A stretch of DNA of 64,000 bases from Salinibacterium sp. PAMC 21357 (GCF_000247645.1 NZ_AHWA01000002.1:372001-436000); one strand, 5' to 3'. Shown: positions 27,430 through 38,022, counted from the first letter of the stretch. The notes: generated by a model not told the origin, from the letters alone. Made by a program: numbers and translations.

Positions 27430-28678
27430 CGCACCCGAAAGTGCAGCCCCTGAGGGCGAGTCGCACGCCACCCAAGCCCCTCATGCTCCCGTAAACGTCA
27501 TTGACGATCGGGACGAATATCTTGCCGCTGTCGCGGCCATCGCCGAAGGTCATGGGCCAATCGGGATTGACGCCGAGCGTGCAAGCGGTTATCGCTATTC
27601 GCAACGCGCGTACCTGATTCAAATCTTCCGCCGTGGGGCGGGAACGTTCTTGTTCGATCCCCCCGCAATCGGCGATTTCGTAGAGCTCAATGATCTGATC
27701 GCTGACGAAGAATGGATCTTGCACGCCGCCACGCAGGACCTCACTTGTCTGCGAGAAGTTGGTTTACACCCGTCCCGACTTTTCGACACCGAATTGGGGG
27801 CGCGCCTTGCCGGCCTCCCTCGTGTGGGACTCGGAACCGTTGTCGAGCACCTGTTGGGCATCCATCTAGCTAAAGAGCATTCGTCTGCCGACTGGTCCAC
27901 TCGTCCGCTACCCCAAGCTTGGCTGGTTTACGCCGCACTCGACGTCGAGTTGCTTGTCGATCTTCGCGAGGCTCTTGGCGAATTGCTCGACTCGGCGGAT
28001 AAGCACGACATCGCGCAACAGGAGTTCGATTCGGTGCTTTCACGGGACCTCAGCAACGTCCGCGCCGAACCTTGGCGCCGACTCAGCGGAGTGCACTCGC
28101 TTCGCGGTGGCAAGAATCTCGCGATTGCTCGCGAACTTTGGCTTGCTCGGGATGCCTACGCCCAAGAGGTCGACACTGCTCCTGGTCGTTTGGTTCCCGA
28201 TTCCGCGCTTCTGGCTGCAGCCCGTTTTCTGCCGGAGTCCAAGCGTCAGCTGTCTGCAATGAAAGAGTTCAGCGGGCGAGCCAGCCGTACCCAGATCGAT
28301 CGGTGGTGGGATGCGATCCAAGCCGGTCTCGCCTCGACGGATATTCCGGCGTCTCGCGTTTCCAACGATGCCCTTCCTCCTCCCCGCGTGTGGTCAGATA
28401 AGAACCCTGAAGCCGACCTTCGGCTCAAGGCTGCGCGTGCCACGATGAGCGAGCGTTCAGAAGAATTGTCGATCCCGATCGAGAACCTCCTCACTCCCGA
28501 CTATCTGCGCCGGGTCGCGTGGACTCCTCCTGCTGACATCAGCGCTGAGAGTGTTTCTGAAGCGCTGCAGGCTCTCGGCGCTAGGCAATGGCAAATTGAC
28601 GTTTCCGCACAGTCAATTGCCCAAGCCTTTGTTGAAGCTCACCAAACGCCCGAGGAGTCCGACGACACCGAGTCGTAG
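27422..28678 (+). CDS. Ribonuclease D (HRDC domain)
   Basis: 418 residues from GTG 27422, overlapping the DUF3000 stop. The same frame is open 84 codons further upstream, but that part is antisense-like reading inside DUF3000. The DEDD exonuclease motifs are present: GPIGIDAERASGYRYSQRAYLI, LHAATQDLTCLREVGL and VYAALDVELLVDL. An HRDC domain (LARDAYAQEVDTAPGRLVPDSALLAAARFLP) follows at about 210-290, then a C-terminal helical region. It trims 3' ends of tRNA and other small RNAs. Confidence 0.95.
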   Translation: MNSAPESAAPEGESHATQAPHAPVNVIDDRDEYLAAVAAIAEGHGPIGIDAERASGYRYSQRAYLIQIFRRGAGTFLFDPPAIGDFVELNDLIADEEWILHAATQDLTCLREVGLHPSRLFDTELGARLAGLPRVGLGTVVEHLLGIHLAKEHSSADWSTRPLPQAWLVYAALDVELLVDLREALGELLDSADKHDIAQQEFDSVLSRDLSNVRAEPWRRLSGVHSLRGGKNLAIARELWLARDAYAQEVDTAPGRLVPDSALLAAARFLPESKRQLSAMKEFSGRASRTQIDRWWDAIQAGLASTDIPASRVSNDALPPPRVWSDKNPEADLRLKAARATMSERSEELSIPIENLLTPDYLRRVAWTPPADISAESVSEALQALGARQWQIDVSAQSIAQAFVEAHQTPEESDDTES

Positions 28679-28755
28679 GAACAATCAAAGGATTCCTTAC
28701 CCTAATCTTGGCCACCTAGGATCAGTTCTACATCCAAGGATTTAGTGGAGGCATT

Positions 28756-29952
28756 GTGGCCAAGGAAACTGAGATTGTATTCGTAGATGGAGTCCGTACT
28801 CCATTTGGACGTGCTGGCGAGAAGGGCATGTTCTGGAATACCAGAGCAGATGACCTCGTCGTCAAGGCGATGATTGGACTGCTCGAACGAAACCCCCAGA
28901 TCCCCAAAGAGCGCTTTGACGAAGTCGCAATTGCCGCGACAACTCAGACTGGTGACCAGGGCCTCACGATCGGGCGAAGCGCAGCACTTCTTGCTGGTTT
29001 GCCCACCACGGTTCCTGGCTACGCCATCGACCGCATGTGTGCCGGTGCCATGACGGCCGTCACCAACATCGCTGGTGGAATCGCCTTTGGCGCCTACGAC
29101 CTGGCTATTGCCGGTGGTGTCGAACACATGGGTCACCACCCGATGGGCTCTGGCGTTGACCCAAACCCGCGGTTTATGTCTGAAAAGCTCGTCGATCCCG
29201 AGGCGCTCAACATGGGCAATACGGCTGAGAAACTTCACGATCGATTCCCACACCTCACCAAGGCTCGCTCCGATGCCTTCGCACTGCGCAGTCAGCAGCG
29301 AGCTACTGCCGCCTATGAGGCCAACAACATTCAGCCCGACCTCATCCCGATTGCCACACGGAGCGAATCCGGCTGGGGATTGGCTACTCGCGACGAGGGA
29401 CTTCGCCCGGAGACGACGCTCGAGGGACTCGCAGCGCTCAAGACTCCGTTCCGCTCTCACGGCCGCATTACCGCCGGGAACGCTTCCGGCCTGAACGACG
29501 GAGCCACCGCCAGCATCATTGCTAGTGGAGACGCTGCCCGTGAATTCGGCCTCACTCCGAAGATGCGCATGGTGAGCTTTGCCTACGCTGGCGTTGAGCC
29601 AGAGATTATGGGCATTGGGCCAATTCCGTCGACGGAGAAAGCACTGCGCAAGGCAGGGCTCTCGATCGATGACATTGGGCTCTTCGAACTCAATGAAGCT
29701 TTCGCTGTGCAGGTTCTCTCGCTGCTCGACCACTTTGGTATCGACGACGAAGATCCTCGCGTCAACCAGTGGGGCGGCGCCATCGCGATGGGCCACCCGC
29801 TCGCATCATCAGGTGTTCGACTCATGATTCAGCTCGCCGCACAGTTTGAACAGCACCCTGAGGTGCGCTACGGCCTCACGGCAATGTGTGTTGGCCTCGG
29901 CCAAGGCGGATCTGTCATTTGGGAAAACCCGAACTACAAGGGAGCAAAGTAA
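28756..29952 (+). CDS. fadA: Acetyl-CoA C-acyltransferase (thiolase)
   Basis: 398 residues, GTG start with GGAGG seven bases upstream. It cleaves 3-ketoacyl-CoA in the last step of beta-oxidation. Acyl-enzyme Cys in IDRMCAGAMTAVTN; GNASGLNDGA mid-protein; catalytic His in GGAIAMGHPLASSGVRL; second Cys in GLTAMCVGLGQGGS. First gene of a two-gene operon with fadB (two-base gap). Confidence 0.96.
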   Translation: MAKETEIVFVDGVRTPFGRAGEKGMFWNTRADDLVVKAMIGLLERNPQIPKERFDEVAIAATTQTGDQGLTIGRSAALLAGLPTTVPGYAIDRMCAGAMTAVTNIAGGIAFGAYDLAIAGGVEHMGHHPMGSGVDPNPRFMSEKLVDPEALNMGNTAEKLHDRFPHLTKARSDAFALRSQQRATAAYEANNIQPDLIPIATRSESGWGLATRDEGLRPETTLEGLAALKTPFRSHGRITAGNASGLNDGATASIIASGDAAREFGLTPKMRMVSFAYAGVEPEIMGIGPIPSTEKALRKAGLSIDDIGLFELNEAFAVQVLSLLDHFGIDDEDPRVNQWGGAIAMGHPLASSGVRLMIQLAAQFEQHPEVRYGLTAMCVGLGQGGSVIWENPNYKGAK

Positions 29953-29954
29953 CA

Positions 29955-32078
29955 ATGACCGAGCAGTTCGCACGACTTTCTGATCTCGCCAAAGACGAGG
30001 TAATCACTCACTCGTTCGTTCGCGATGTGCCCCTCTCCTCCGGCCGCACTCTCGCACTGATCACGCTCGATAACGGTAAAGATCACACCCGCCCCAACAC
30101 GCTCGGCCCAGCAACGCTCTTAGAATTCGCGCGCGTGCTTGATGAGCAAAAAGAGCGGGCGACCGCCGGTGAGATCCATGGTCTGGCCGTTACCGGTAAG
30201 CCCTTCATTTTCGCCGCAGGCGCTGACCTCTCGAAGGTCAGCGAAATCCCTGACCGCGAGACCGGAAAACAGATGGCTCAGCTTGGCCACTGGGCCCTCG
30301 GCAAACTGAGCGACCTTGGCGTGCCATCGTTCGTATTCATCAATGGTCTTGCACTGGGTGGTGGAGTCGAAGTTCCCCTCAACGCCGACTACCGCACCAT
30401 CGACAGTTCGGTTCCGGCTCTAGCGCTTCCCGAGGTCTTCCTTGGTCTGATTCCGGGCTGGGGCGGCGCGTGGCTGCTCCCGAACTTGATCGGCATCGAG
30501 AACGCCCTCAAGGTCGTCATCGAGAACCCCCTCAAAAACAACCGGATGCTCAAGGGTCCGGAGGCGTTCGAGCTTGGCATTGCTGATGCCATGTTTGGTC
30601 CGGCAAACTTCCTCGAGGACTCAATTCGTTGGGCTGACGGTGTCATCGCTGGCACCACTAAGGTCAAGCGCAAGAACGAGCCGGGCAAAATCGAACGCAC
30701 CGTGAAGTGGGATGTTGCTATCGGCATCGCCGAGAAGATGTTGGCGAGCCGCATCGGTCGCGTTGCGAAGTCACCGTACGCTGCGCTCGCTTTGCTCAAA
30801 GCGGCCAAAAACACCGACAAGAGGACCGGCTTCGAAGCGGAAGATAACGCTCTCGCCGACATGATTTCGGGTGACCAGTTTCAGGCAAGCATCTACGCTT
30901 TCAACCTCGTGCAGAAACGCGCTAAGCGGCCCGCCGGTGCTCCTGATAAGGAACTTGCCCGCAAGGTGACCAAGGTCGGCGTCATCGGCGCCGGGCTTAT
31001 GGCTCGTCAGTTTGCATTGCTCTTCGTTCGACGCCTGCAGGTCCCTGTCGTCATTACTGACCTCGATCAGACCGCGACCGATGCCGGGGTTGCCGCGATC
31101 CACTCAGAAATTGACAAGCTGCACGAGAAGGGTCGTCTCTCCTCTGACGACACTAACCGTCTCAAGGCTCTCGTTACCGGCACAACCGACAAAGCTGACT
31201 TCGCTGACTGCGACTGGGTCATCGAAGCTATCTATGAAGAGCTGGGCGCCAAGCAAGCGGTCTTCGCTGAGGTCGAGCAGTACATCTCTGACGAAGCGAT
31301 CCTGGCGACAAACACGTCATCGCTGTCTGTCGAGCAGATCGGTGCCAAGCTCAAGCACCCCGAGCGTGTTGTCGGGTTCCACTTCTTCAATCCTGTGGCC
31401 GTCATGCCGCTGATTGAGGTAGTCAAGACTCCGCACACGAACGACGAATCACTAGCAACAGCCATGGTCACGGCAAAGAACCTGCGCAAGAACGCGGTCA
31501 TCACGACAGATACTCCTGGTTTTGTCGTGAACCGCATTCTCGCCAAGGTGCTCGGCGAGGCCATGCACGCTGTAGACACCGGCACGCCGTTCGAAGTTGT
31601 TGAAGAATCGACGCGCCCCTTTGGCCTGCCAATGACTCCATTCGAACTGCTCGAACTTGTCGGGCTTAAGGTCGGCGCTCACGTGCTCGACACCCACCAC
31701 GCTGCCTTCCCTGAGCGTTTCTTTGAGAGCAAAAACCTGCACAAGCTCGCTGAGCTCGGATTCATTTTCGATCGCGACAGCAAGGGCAAGTCGAAGGGCG
31801 TTTCGAAGAAGGCAGTCGAGATCGTCAAGGGTGGGACTTCACCGATGACGGCCGAAGAGCTGCAAATTCGTATCGAAGACGGCCTAGCCGACGAGATCCA
31901 TCGGATGCTGGAAGACAACGTCGTAGCCGCGGCGGAAGACATCGACCTGTGCCTCATTCTCGGTGCGGGCTACCCCTTCCAGATGGGTGGTGTCACGCCG
32001 TACCTCGACCGCGCTGGCGCTTCAGAGCGCGCGTTTGGTGGAACTTTCCACGACCCGCTGATTCGCGGCGTGCAGTAA
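29955..32078 (+). CDS. fadB: Fatty acid oxidation complex alpha subunit (enoyl-CoA hydratase/3-hydroxyacyl-CoA dehydrogenase)
   Basis: 707 residues from ATG 29955; an upstream in-frame start lies inside fadA. The N-terminal crotonase domain has AAGADLSKVSE (oxyanion hole), LALGGGVEVPLNADYRTI and PEVFLGLIPGWGGAWLLP. The dehydrogenase domain begins VGVIGAGLMARQFALLF (Rossmann GxGxxx) and has VGFHFFNPVAVMPLIEVV and TPGFVVNRILAK. The C-terminus is helical. It hydrates and oxidises acyl-CoA, passing product to FadA. GGAG for its translation lies in the fadA tail. Confidence 0.95.
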   Translation: MTEQFARLSDLAKDEVITHSFVRDVPLSSGRTLALITLDNGKDHTRPNTLGPATLLEFARVLDEQKERATAGEIHGLAVTGKPFIFAAGADLSKVSEIPDRETGKQMAQLGHWALGKLSDLGVPSFVFINGLALGGGVEVPLNADYRTIDSSVPALALPEVFLGLIPGWGGAWLLPNLIGIENALKVVIENPLKNNRMLKGPEAFELGIADAMFGPANFLEDSIRWADGVIAGTTKVKRKNEPGKIERTVKWDVAIGIAEKMLASRIGRVAKSPYAALALLKAAKNTDKRTGFEAEDNALADMISGDQFQASIYAFNLVQKRAKRPAGAPDKELARKVTKVGVIGAGLMARQFALLFVRRLQVPVVITDLDQTATDAGVAAIHSEIDKLHEKGRLSSDDTNRLKALVTGTTDKADFADCDWVIEAIYEELGAKQAVFAEVEQYISDEAILATNTSSLSVEQIGAKLKHPERVVGFHFFNPVAVMPLIEVVKTPHTNDESLATAMVTAKNLRKNAVITTDTPGFVVNRILAKVLGEAMHAVDTGTPFEVVEESTRPFGLPMTPFELLELVGLKVGAHVLDTHHAAFPERFFESKNLHKLAELGFIFDRDSKGKSKGVSKKAVEIVKGGTSPMTAEELQIRIEDGLADEIHRMLEDNVVAAAEDIDLCLILGAGYPFQMGGVTPYLDRAGASERAFGGTFHDPLIRGVQ

Positions 32079-32098
32079 GCACCATCGCTGATTAGCCA

Positions 32099-32141
32099 AA
32101 AGGAGGGCCGATCCAGACAGTGTCTGGATCGGCCCTCCTTT
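32099..32141. terminator. Bidirectional terminator between fadB and dxs
   Basis: A perfect 21-base inverted repeat centred on G120: arms from AAAGGAGGG to CCAGACA and from TGTCTGG to CCCTCCTTT. A-rich/T-rich ends on both sides let it stop transcription from fadB (+) and dxs (-). Confidence 0.93.
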
Positions 32142-32171
32142 CGTGCTGGAATGACGCGACGGAGTCGCTTG

Positions 32172-34118
32172 CTAGCTGCGTTCGACGGGAAGCGAAACTG
32201 CCGATGAGTCGGTATCGCGCAATGGCCGAGCGATCGGAATCTTGCTGCCGAGCACTTGAGCCACGACGTCGCGAGCGATGTGTTGAGGCGTGAGACCGAC
32301 CTGCTCGAGAATGTAGTCACGGCTGCCGTGATCGAGGAACTCTGCGGGAAGCCCCAATTCGTTTACAGCGGTATCCACTCCCTGAGCGCGCATTTCTTGA
32401 CGAATTCGAGTGCCGATTCCGCCGACCCGGATACCGTCTTCGATCGTGATCACGATCCGGTACTGCGCCGAAAAATCGATAACGCTTTGCGCTACGGGAA
32501 CCACCCAGCGGGGGTCAATAACTGTCGCGCCAATCCCTTGGGCTGCCAGAAGTTCGGCAACCTGAAGACCAGTCTTCGCCATCGATCCCACCGTGACGAT
32601 GAGGACGTCATGCTGTTCGTCTTCTCGCAGAACGTCGACGCCGTCGTCGGTGCGCCGAACAGCATCGTAGGAGGTTCCCACGGTGCCCTTGGCGAAGCGA
32701 ACCACTGTAGGAGCATCGTCCACCGCGACAGCTTCCCCTAGCTCCTCACGTAGGCGCTCAGCGTCGCGTGGCGCGGCAATACGAATGTGCGGAACGACTT
32801 GAAGCAGGGCGAGATCCCACATACCGTGGTGGCTAGCACCGTCTGGTCCGGTGACCCCGGCGCGATCAAGAACGAACGTGACGCCAGCACGATGCAAAGC
32901 GACATCCATAAGAACCTGGTCGAATGCACGGTTCATAAACGTTGCGTAGAGCGCGACGACCGGGTGCAGACCGCCAAAAGCCAACCCCGCTGCGGAGGTA
33001 ACAGCGTGCTGTTCAGCAATGCCGACGTCGTGGACGCGCTTCGGGTACTTCTCTGCGAAGAGGTGGAGCCCGGTGGGGCGCAACATCGCAGCAGTGATTC
33101 CCACCAACCGAGGGTTCTTATCCGCTAACGCCACAATCTCTTCAGAGAATACAGAAGTCCACGAAGCGGCACCTCCCGATTGCACAGACTCCCCCGTTGC
33201 CGGATCGATCTGGCCAACAGCGTGAAACTGGTCGGCGACATCGGCCAGGGCGGGCTCATAACCGCGACCCTTCTCCGTGATTGCATGCACGATTACCGGA
33301 GCGCCATAGGACTTAGCTTGTTCAAGAACTTCGGTAAGCGCGGCGATGTCATGACCGTGCACTGGGCCCAAGTACTTGATGTCGAGGTTTGAGTACAGCG
33401 CTTCGTTGTTGCTGAAACGAGAAAGGAAGCCATGTGTGCCTCCGCGGATGCCGCGGTAGAGCGCGCGTCCTGGTCCGCCGAAGACTCCGAAGAATCGCTG
33501 GCTGGAACCATGTAACGAGCGGTAGGAACGACGCGTGCGCACGCTGTTCAAAAAGTGCGCCATTCCCCCGATTGTCGGCGCATACGAACGACCATTGTCG
33601 TTTACTACGATGACGAGATTGCGACTATTGTCATCGCTGATGTTGTTCAGCGCCTCCCACGTCATTCCGCCCGTGAGAGCGCCATCGCCCACAACTGCGA
33701 CGACGTGACGGTCACTCTGACCTGTCATCTCGAATGCTCGGGAAATTCCATCGGCCCACGAGAGCGAACTCGACGCATGAGAGCTTTCAACAATGTCGTG
33801 TTCTGACTCCGAGCGCTGCGGGTAGCCGGCTAGCCCATCTTCGGTACGCAACTTCGTGAAGTCTTTGCGCCCGGTAAGAATTTTGTGAACGTAGCTTTGG
33901 TGCCCGGTGTCAAAAACCACAGCATCCCGCGGTGAATCAAAAACACGGTGAATCGCGGTCGTCAGCTCTACGACTCCCAGATTGGGGCCCAAGTGTCCGC
34001 CAGTGCGAGACACATTCTCGATGAGGAATTCGCGAATTTCTTGAGCTAACTCGACAAGCTGGGCAGTGGAGAGACCGTCAAGATCTCGGGGACCGTTAAT
34101 TCCCTCGAGTAAATTCAT
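32172..34118 (-). CDS. dxs: 1-deoxy-D-xylulose-5-phosphate synthase
   Basis: 648 residues. First step of the MEP isoprenoid pathway: pyruvate plus glyceraldehyde 3-phosphate, TPP-dependent. Motifs: GGHLGPNLGVVELT, FDTGHQSYVHKILTGR, TPP/Mg motif GDGALTGGMTWEALNNI, and the transketolase-like domain FVLDRAGVTGPDGASHHGMWD, with C-terminal TIEDGIRVGGIG. Its location next to acn is typical of actinobacteria. A strong terminator follows. Confidence 0.97.
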   Translation of the reverse strand: MNLLEGINGPRDLDGLSTAQLVELAQEIREFLIENVSRTGGHLGPNLGVVELTTAIHRVFDSPRDAVVFDTGHQSYVHKILTGRKDFTKLRTEDGLAGYPQRSESEHDIVESSHASSSLSWADGISRAFEMTGQSDRHVVAVVGDGALTGGMTWEALNNISDDNSRNLVIVVNDNGRSYAPTIGGMAHFLNSVRTRRSYRSLHGSSQRFFGVFGGPGRALYRGIRGGTHGFLSRFSNNEALYSNLDIKYLGPVHGHDIAALTEVLEQAKSYGAPVIVHAITEKGRGYEPALADVADQFHAVGQIDPATGESVQSGGAASWTSVFSEEIVALADKNPRLVGITAAMLRPTGLHLFAEKYPKRVHDVGIAEQHAVTSAAGLAFGGLHPVVALYATFMNRAFDQVLMDVALHRAGVTFVLDRAGVTGPDGASHHGMWDLALLQVVPHIRIAAPRDAERLREELGEAVAVDDAPTVVRFAKGTVGTSYDAVRRTDDGVDVLREDEQHDVLIVTVGSMAKTGLQVAELLAAQGIGATVIDPRWVVPVAQSVIDFSAQYRIVITIEDGIRVGGIGTRIRQEMRAQGVDTAVNELGLPAEFLDHGSRDYILEQVGLTPQHIARDVVAQVLGSKIPIARPLRDTDSSAVSLPVERS

Positions 34119-34203
34119 TCCCCCAGTCTAAGCTCCTTCGCCACCCTGTGAGGGTTTGCCCACGAGGTTCTGAGGTACTGCTGCTCGTCGCGGGCACAAC
34201 ACA

Positions 34204-34245
34204 GAAGGCGCGTGGCATAAGTGAATCCTTTTGCCACGCGCCTTC
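34204..34245 (-). terminator. Terminator after aconitase gene
   Basis: GAAGGCGCGTGGCA and TGCCACGCGCCTTC, 14-base perfect arms around a 14-base loop, lie 15 bases past the acn stop on the minus strand. No long T-run follows, so efficiency is uncertain, but placement and stem strength support a terminator. Confidence 0.8.
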
Positions 34246-34260
34246 AGTAATCAGTGTTGG

Positions 34261-37083
34261 TTAGACCAGCGAACGCAGAACGTACTGCAGGATTCCGCCG
34301 TTGCGGTAGTAGTCCGCTTCGCCAGGGGTGTCGATGCGCAGCTTCGCGTCGAACTCCACTGTCGACTTGCCCTCTGGCGAGTGTGCAGTGGGCACAGCCA
34401 CGACGTGCAGTGTGCTCGGAATGCGGTCATCGTTGAGTTCTTCAACACCGGTGATGCTAATGCTCTCGGTGCCATCGAGTCCGAGCGATTCCCAGCTCTG
34501 ACCTTCCGGGAACTGAAGCGGCAATACGCCCATTCCGATGAGGTTTGAGCGGTGAATACGCTCAAAGCTCTCACAGATAACTGCCTTGACGCCGAGCAAA
34601 CTCGTTCCCTTGGCAGCCCAGTCACGTGAGGAACCAGAGCCGTACTCTTTACCACCAAGAACAACGAGCGGCGTTTCTTGCGCTGCGTAGTTCTGAGCTG
34701 CGTCATAGATAAACGACTGGTCGGCGTCCGGGGTGGTGAAGTCGCGGGTGTAGCCGCCCTCAACGCCATCGAGAAGCTGGTTACGAAGACGGATGTTGGC
34801 GAAAGTTCCGCGAATCATCACTTCGTGGTTACCGCGACGTGAACCGTAGGAGTTGAAGTTCTTACGATCGATGCCGTGCTCGGCCAGATACTGGCCAGCG
34901 GGGCTATCGCCCTTGATCGAACCAGCGGGGCTGATGTGGTCGGTCGTTACCGAGTCGCCCAATTTGGCGAGGACGCGCGCACCCGTGATCGAGCTGACCG
35001 GAGTGATCTCCATTGTCATGCCTTCGAAGTACGGGGGTTTGCGAACGTAGGTCGACTCGTCGTCCCACTCGAAAGTGGAGCCGGTCGGCGTTGGCAGGTT
35101 CTGCCAGCGCTCGTCGCCGTCGAAGACACCCGCGTATTCGTGGATGAACATGTCCCGGTCGATCGACGAATCGATCGTAGCCTGAACTTCGGCGGCGTCG
35201 GGCCAGATGTCCTTCAAGAAGACATCGTTGCCATCCTGATCCTGACCGAGCGCATCGCTGTCGAAGTCGAAGTTCATCGATCCCGCAAGCGCATACGCAA
35301 TGACCAGAGGCGGGCTCGCAAGGTAGTTCATCTTCACGTCGGGGTTAATGCGTCCCTCGAAGTTGCGGTTACCGGAGAGCACCGCAGTGACAGCCAGATC
35401 GTTCTCGTTGATCGCGGCAGAGATTTCATCTTCGAGCGGTCCCGAGTTGCCGATACACGTCGTGCAGCCGTAACCGACGGTGTAGAAACCGAGAGCCTCA
35501 AGCGACACATCGAGGCCCGATTTTGCGTAGTAGTCGGTGACAACCTTCGACCCCGGAGCCAGTGTGGTCTTCACCCACGGCTTCGACTTCAGCCCCTTGG
35601 CTGCAGCGTTACGGGCCAATAGCCCGGCAGCGAGCATGACAGAGGGGTTTGACGTGTTTGTGCACGACGTGATCGCCGCGATTGCAACGGCTCCGTGGTC
35701 GAGGGTGAACGGGTCTCCCCCATCAACGCTCACCGAAGTGGGCGACGACGCAGTGTACGGCGCATGGCTAGCGTGGGTGTGCGAGCGCTCGTGAGCCGAA
35801 TCCTCGTCCTCAGGCGTGAGACCAATGGGGTCGGATGCGGGGAACGTACCCTCAACCGCGGCATCAACCTTGGAGTGGTCGCTCGACGCATAGTTGTTGA
35901 GATCGATTTCGAACTGGTTCTTGGCGTTTGTCAGCTCGACGCGGTCCTGAGGACGCTTGGGTCCAGCGATCGAAGGAACAACGGTGGCGAGGTCAAGTTC
36001 GAGGTACTCGCTGTAGTTGGGCTCAACGCTGGGATCGTGCCACAGCGACTGAAGCTTGGAGTACGCCTCGACGAGGTCGACCTGTTCTTCGCTGCGGCCG
36101 GTAAGTCGCAGGTAATCGAGAGTCACGTCGTCGATGGGGAACATCGCAGCGGTGGAGCCGAACTCGGGGCTCATGTTTCCGATGGTTGCCCGGTTGGCGA
36201 GAGGGACTGCGCCAACTCCCTCACCGTAGAATTCGACAAACTTTCCGACAACGCCGTGATGACGCAGCATCTGAGTGATCGTGAGAACGACGTCAGTTGC
36301 GGTTACGCCGGCGGGGATAGATCCGCTCAGCTTGAAGCCAACAACCTTGGGAATGAGCATCGATACCGGCTGACCGAGCATCGCGGCTTCGGCTTCGATT
36401 CCGCCGACGCCCCAACCAAGAACACCAAGGCCGTTGACCATTGTGGTGTGCGAATCGGTGCCGACAAGAGTGTCGGGGAAGGCACGGGTCTTGCCGTTAA
36501 CTTCACGGGTATAGGTAACTCGAGCAAGGTGCTCGATGTTCACCTGGTGAACGATTCCCGTTCCCGGAGGAACTACTTTGAAGTCGTCGAATGCGGTCTG
36601 GCCCCACCGAAGGAACTGGTACCGCTCACCGTTGCGCTCGTACTCGAGCTCAACATTGCGCTCGAGAGCGTTCTCGGAGCCGAAAAGGTCGGCGATGACG
36701 GAGTGGTCGATGACCAGCTCCGCCGGAGCGAGAGGGTTGATCTTGGTGGGGTCTCCACCGAGCTCGGCGACGGCCTCGCGCATTGTGGCGAGGTCGACGA
36801 TGCACGGAACTCCGGTGAAGTCCTGCATGACGACGCGTGCCGGTGTGAATTGAATCTCGGTGTCGGGCTCTGCACTGGGGACCCAGGAGCTCAACGACGT
36901 GATGTGCGCTTCGGTGACGTTCTTTCCGTCTTCCGTGCGCAGCAGGTTCTCGAGCAAAACTTTCAAGCTAAAGGGAAGCTTTTCGTATCCCGCTACCTTG
37001 TCTATGCGAAACACTTCGTAGTCGGTTGACCCGACCGTGAGGGTGTCTTTCGACCCAAAACTATTGACTGTCGACACTGTCAT
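34261..37083 (-). CDS. acnA: Aconitate hydratase A
   Basis: 940 residues. Isomerises citrate to isocitrate in the TCA cycle. [4Fe-4S] ligands: the Cys in [14 protein letters not shown] and the two in [13 protein letters not shown]. Also [21 protein letters not shown] and the swivel-domain [19 protein letters not shown] and [13 protein letters not shown]. An Asp/Ser-rich loop around residues 400-445 is an actinobacterial feature. A palindromic operator candidate lies upstream. Confidence 0.97.
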   Translation of the reverse strand: MTVSTVNSFGSKDTLTVGSTDYEVFRIDKVAGYEKLPFSLKVLLENLLRTEDGKNVTEAHITSLSSWVPSAEPDTEIQFTPARVVMQDFTGVPCIVDLATMREAVAELGGDPTKINPLAPAELVIDHSVIADLFGSENALERNVELEYERNGERYQFLRWGQTAFDDFKVVPPGTGIVHQVNIEHLARVTYTREVNGKTRAFPDTLVGTDSHTTMVNGLGVLGWGVGGIEAEAAMLGQPVSMLIPKVVGFKLSGSIPAGVTATDVVLTITQMLRHHGVVGKFVEFYGEGVGAVPLANRATIGNMSPEFGSTAAMFPIDDVTLDYLRLTGRSEEQVDLVEAYSKLQSLWHDPSVEPNYSEYLELDLATVVPSIAGPKRPQDRVELTNAKNQFEIDLNNYASSDHSKVDAAVEGTFPASDPIGLTPEDEDSAHERSHTHASHAPYTASSPTSVSVDGGDPFTLDHGAVAIAAITSCTNTSNPSVMLAAGLLARNAAAKGLKSKPWVKTTLAPGSKVVTDYYAKSGLDVSLEALGFYTVGYGCTTCIGNSGPLEDEISAAINENDLAVTAVLSGNRNFEGRINPDVKMNYLASPPLVIAYALAGSMNFDFDSDALGQDQDGNDVFLKDIWPDAAEVQATIDSSIDRDMFIHEYAGVFDGDERWQNLPTPTGSTFEWDDESTYVRKPPYFEGMTMEITPVSSITGARVLAKLGDSVTTDHISPAGSIKGDSPAGQYLAEHGIDRKNFNSYGSRRGNHEVMIRGTFANIRLRNQLLDGVEGGYTRDFTTPDADQSFIYDAAQNYAAQETPLVVLGGKEYGSGSSRDWAAKGTSLLGVKAVICESFERIHRSNLIGMGVLPLQFPEGQSWESLGLDGTESISITGVEELNDDRIPSTLHVVAVPTAHSPEGKSTVEFDAKLRIDTPGEADYYRNGGILQYVLRSLV

Positions 37084-37188
37084 CTCCCTTGCTACGGTTC
37101 ATCAATCCTTGCGCGGAGCGTGCGCTGCATCCAGCAAGGCAAGCCTAAGGCTGAATCGCAGAATATGCGCTTCGATCGCGGCCAAAAG

Positions 37189-37206
37189 TATCTTGACGTC
37201 GAGATA
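37189..37206 (-). promoter_or_regulatory. Palindromic operator candidate upstream of acnA
   Basis: TATCTTGAC/GTCGAGATA is an 18-base palindrome with one mismatched pair, 106-123 bases upstream of the acnA ATG. On the minus strand a TATATTT box lies directly 5' of it, so the palindrome would overlap the transcription start, the position expected for a repressor. Actinobacterial acn genes are known to be repressed by a TetR-type AcnR; no regulator gene is seen nearby and this sequence differs from the corynebacterial AcnR box. Confidence 0.5.
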
Positions 37207-37258
37207 AATATACACCATCGTCATCCGCGCACCTCGCCGCCACGGCGAAAACCCGCAA

Positions 37259-38020
37259 CTACTTGGCTGTAGGGCGGCCGTAGGCGGTGCGCATAAGCAA
37301 CCAGGTAACCCAAAGCACTCCGGCGTAGAGCGGAACGCCAAGCAAAAGCTTCATCGTGGCCAACGCCTGAGTTTCTTCAGCGAAGTAGAGCGGAAGCTCG
37401 ATACCTAGCCGTACGGAGAATAGGCCAGCCCAGAGCACCGTTGCAATCAGCGCGACACGAAATTTTGCCTTATCTTCGCGCCAATCAGCAGCAGTCGGCA
37501 CTAGCAACGTTGCGATAAGGCCAACAAGAGGCCGTCGCACAATCACGCTCACTACGATCGCGACCAAGAAGACGGCATTGATGACGAAACCAAGCAAAAA
37601 ATTATCTTCAGCTCGCCCCGTAATAAGCGCAAGGCCGGCCGAGAGAGCAACACCGACCACGCCAACAAGCGCCGACGAAACCGGAGTGCGAGTAACGAGA
37701 CGAACAATGACAAACCCCAACGCCACGATCACAGGCGCCACGACCGAAGCTACGAGTTCTTGAGTGATCGTGAAGATCACCAAAAATGCGAGCCCCGGGA
37801 GAATCGACTCCACTAAACCACGTACGCCACCCATTGCCGCCAGCAGGGCGCCCGAGGTTGGAGCCTCACCTGGGGCTACATGGCCAACCGCAGAACGCCG
37901 GGCCGCAGCCGCTAGCGCTTCCCTGACCGTCGGATCAACCGCGGATGCATCGGACGGCAACGGAGCGACAGGAGACTCATTCTCCTGAGGGGAAATCGAA
38001 TGATCGTCGGCTGGGCTCAC
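37259..38020 (-). CDS. DUF3159 domain-containing membrane protein
   Basis: 253 residues. A hydrophilic Ser/Ala/Pro N-terminus (about 60 residues) is followed by five or six TM segments (GLAFLVIFTITQELVASVVAPVIV; VGVVGVALSAGLALITG; FLLGFVINAVFLVAIVVSVIV) and the segment RPLVGLIATLLVPTAADWRED common to the family. Function unknown. It belongs to the conserved dut-DUF3710-DUF3159 group between sepH and acn. Confidence 0.9.
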   Translation of the reverse strand: MSPADDHSISPQENESPVAPLPSDASAVDPTVREALAAAARRSAVGHVAPGEAPTSGALLAAMGGVRGLVESILPGLAFLVIFTITQELVASVVAPVIVALGFVIVRLVTRTPVSSALVGVVGVALSAGLALITGRAEDNFLLGFVINAVFLVAIVVSVIVRRPLVGLIATLLVPTAADWREDKAKFRVALIATVLWAGLFSVRLGIELPLYFAEETQALATMKLLLGVPLYAGVLWVTWLLMRTAYGRPTAK

Positions 38021-38022
38021 GC

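Noticed and set aside
28702-29796. 364-codon minus-strand open frame opposite fadA
   Set aside because: Shadow of the thiolase; no RBS or family features.
35695-37029. 444-codon plus-strand open frame opposite acnA
   Set aside because: Composition is that of an antisense shadow and acnA is unmistakable on the other strand.
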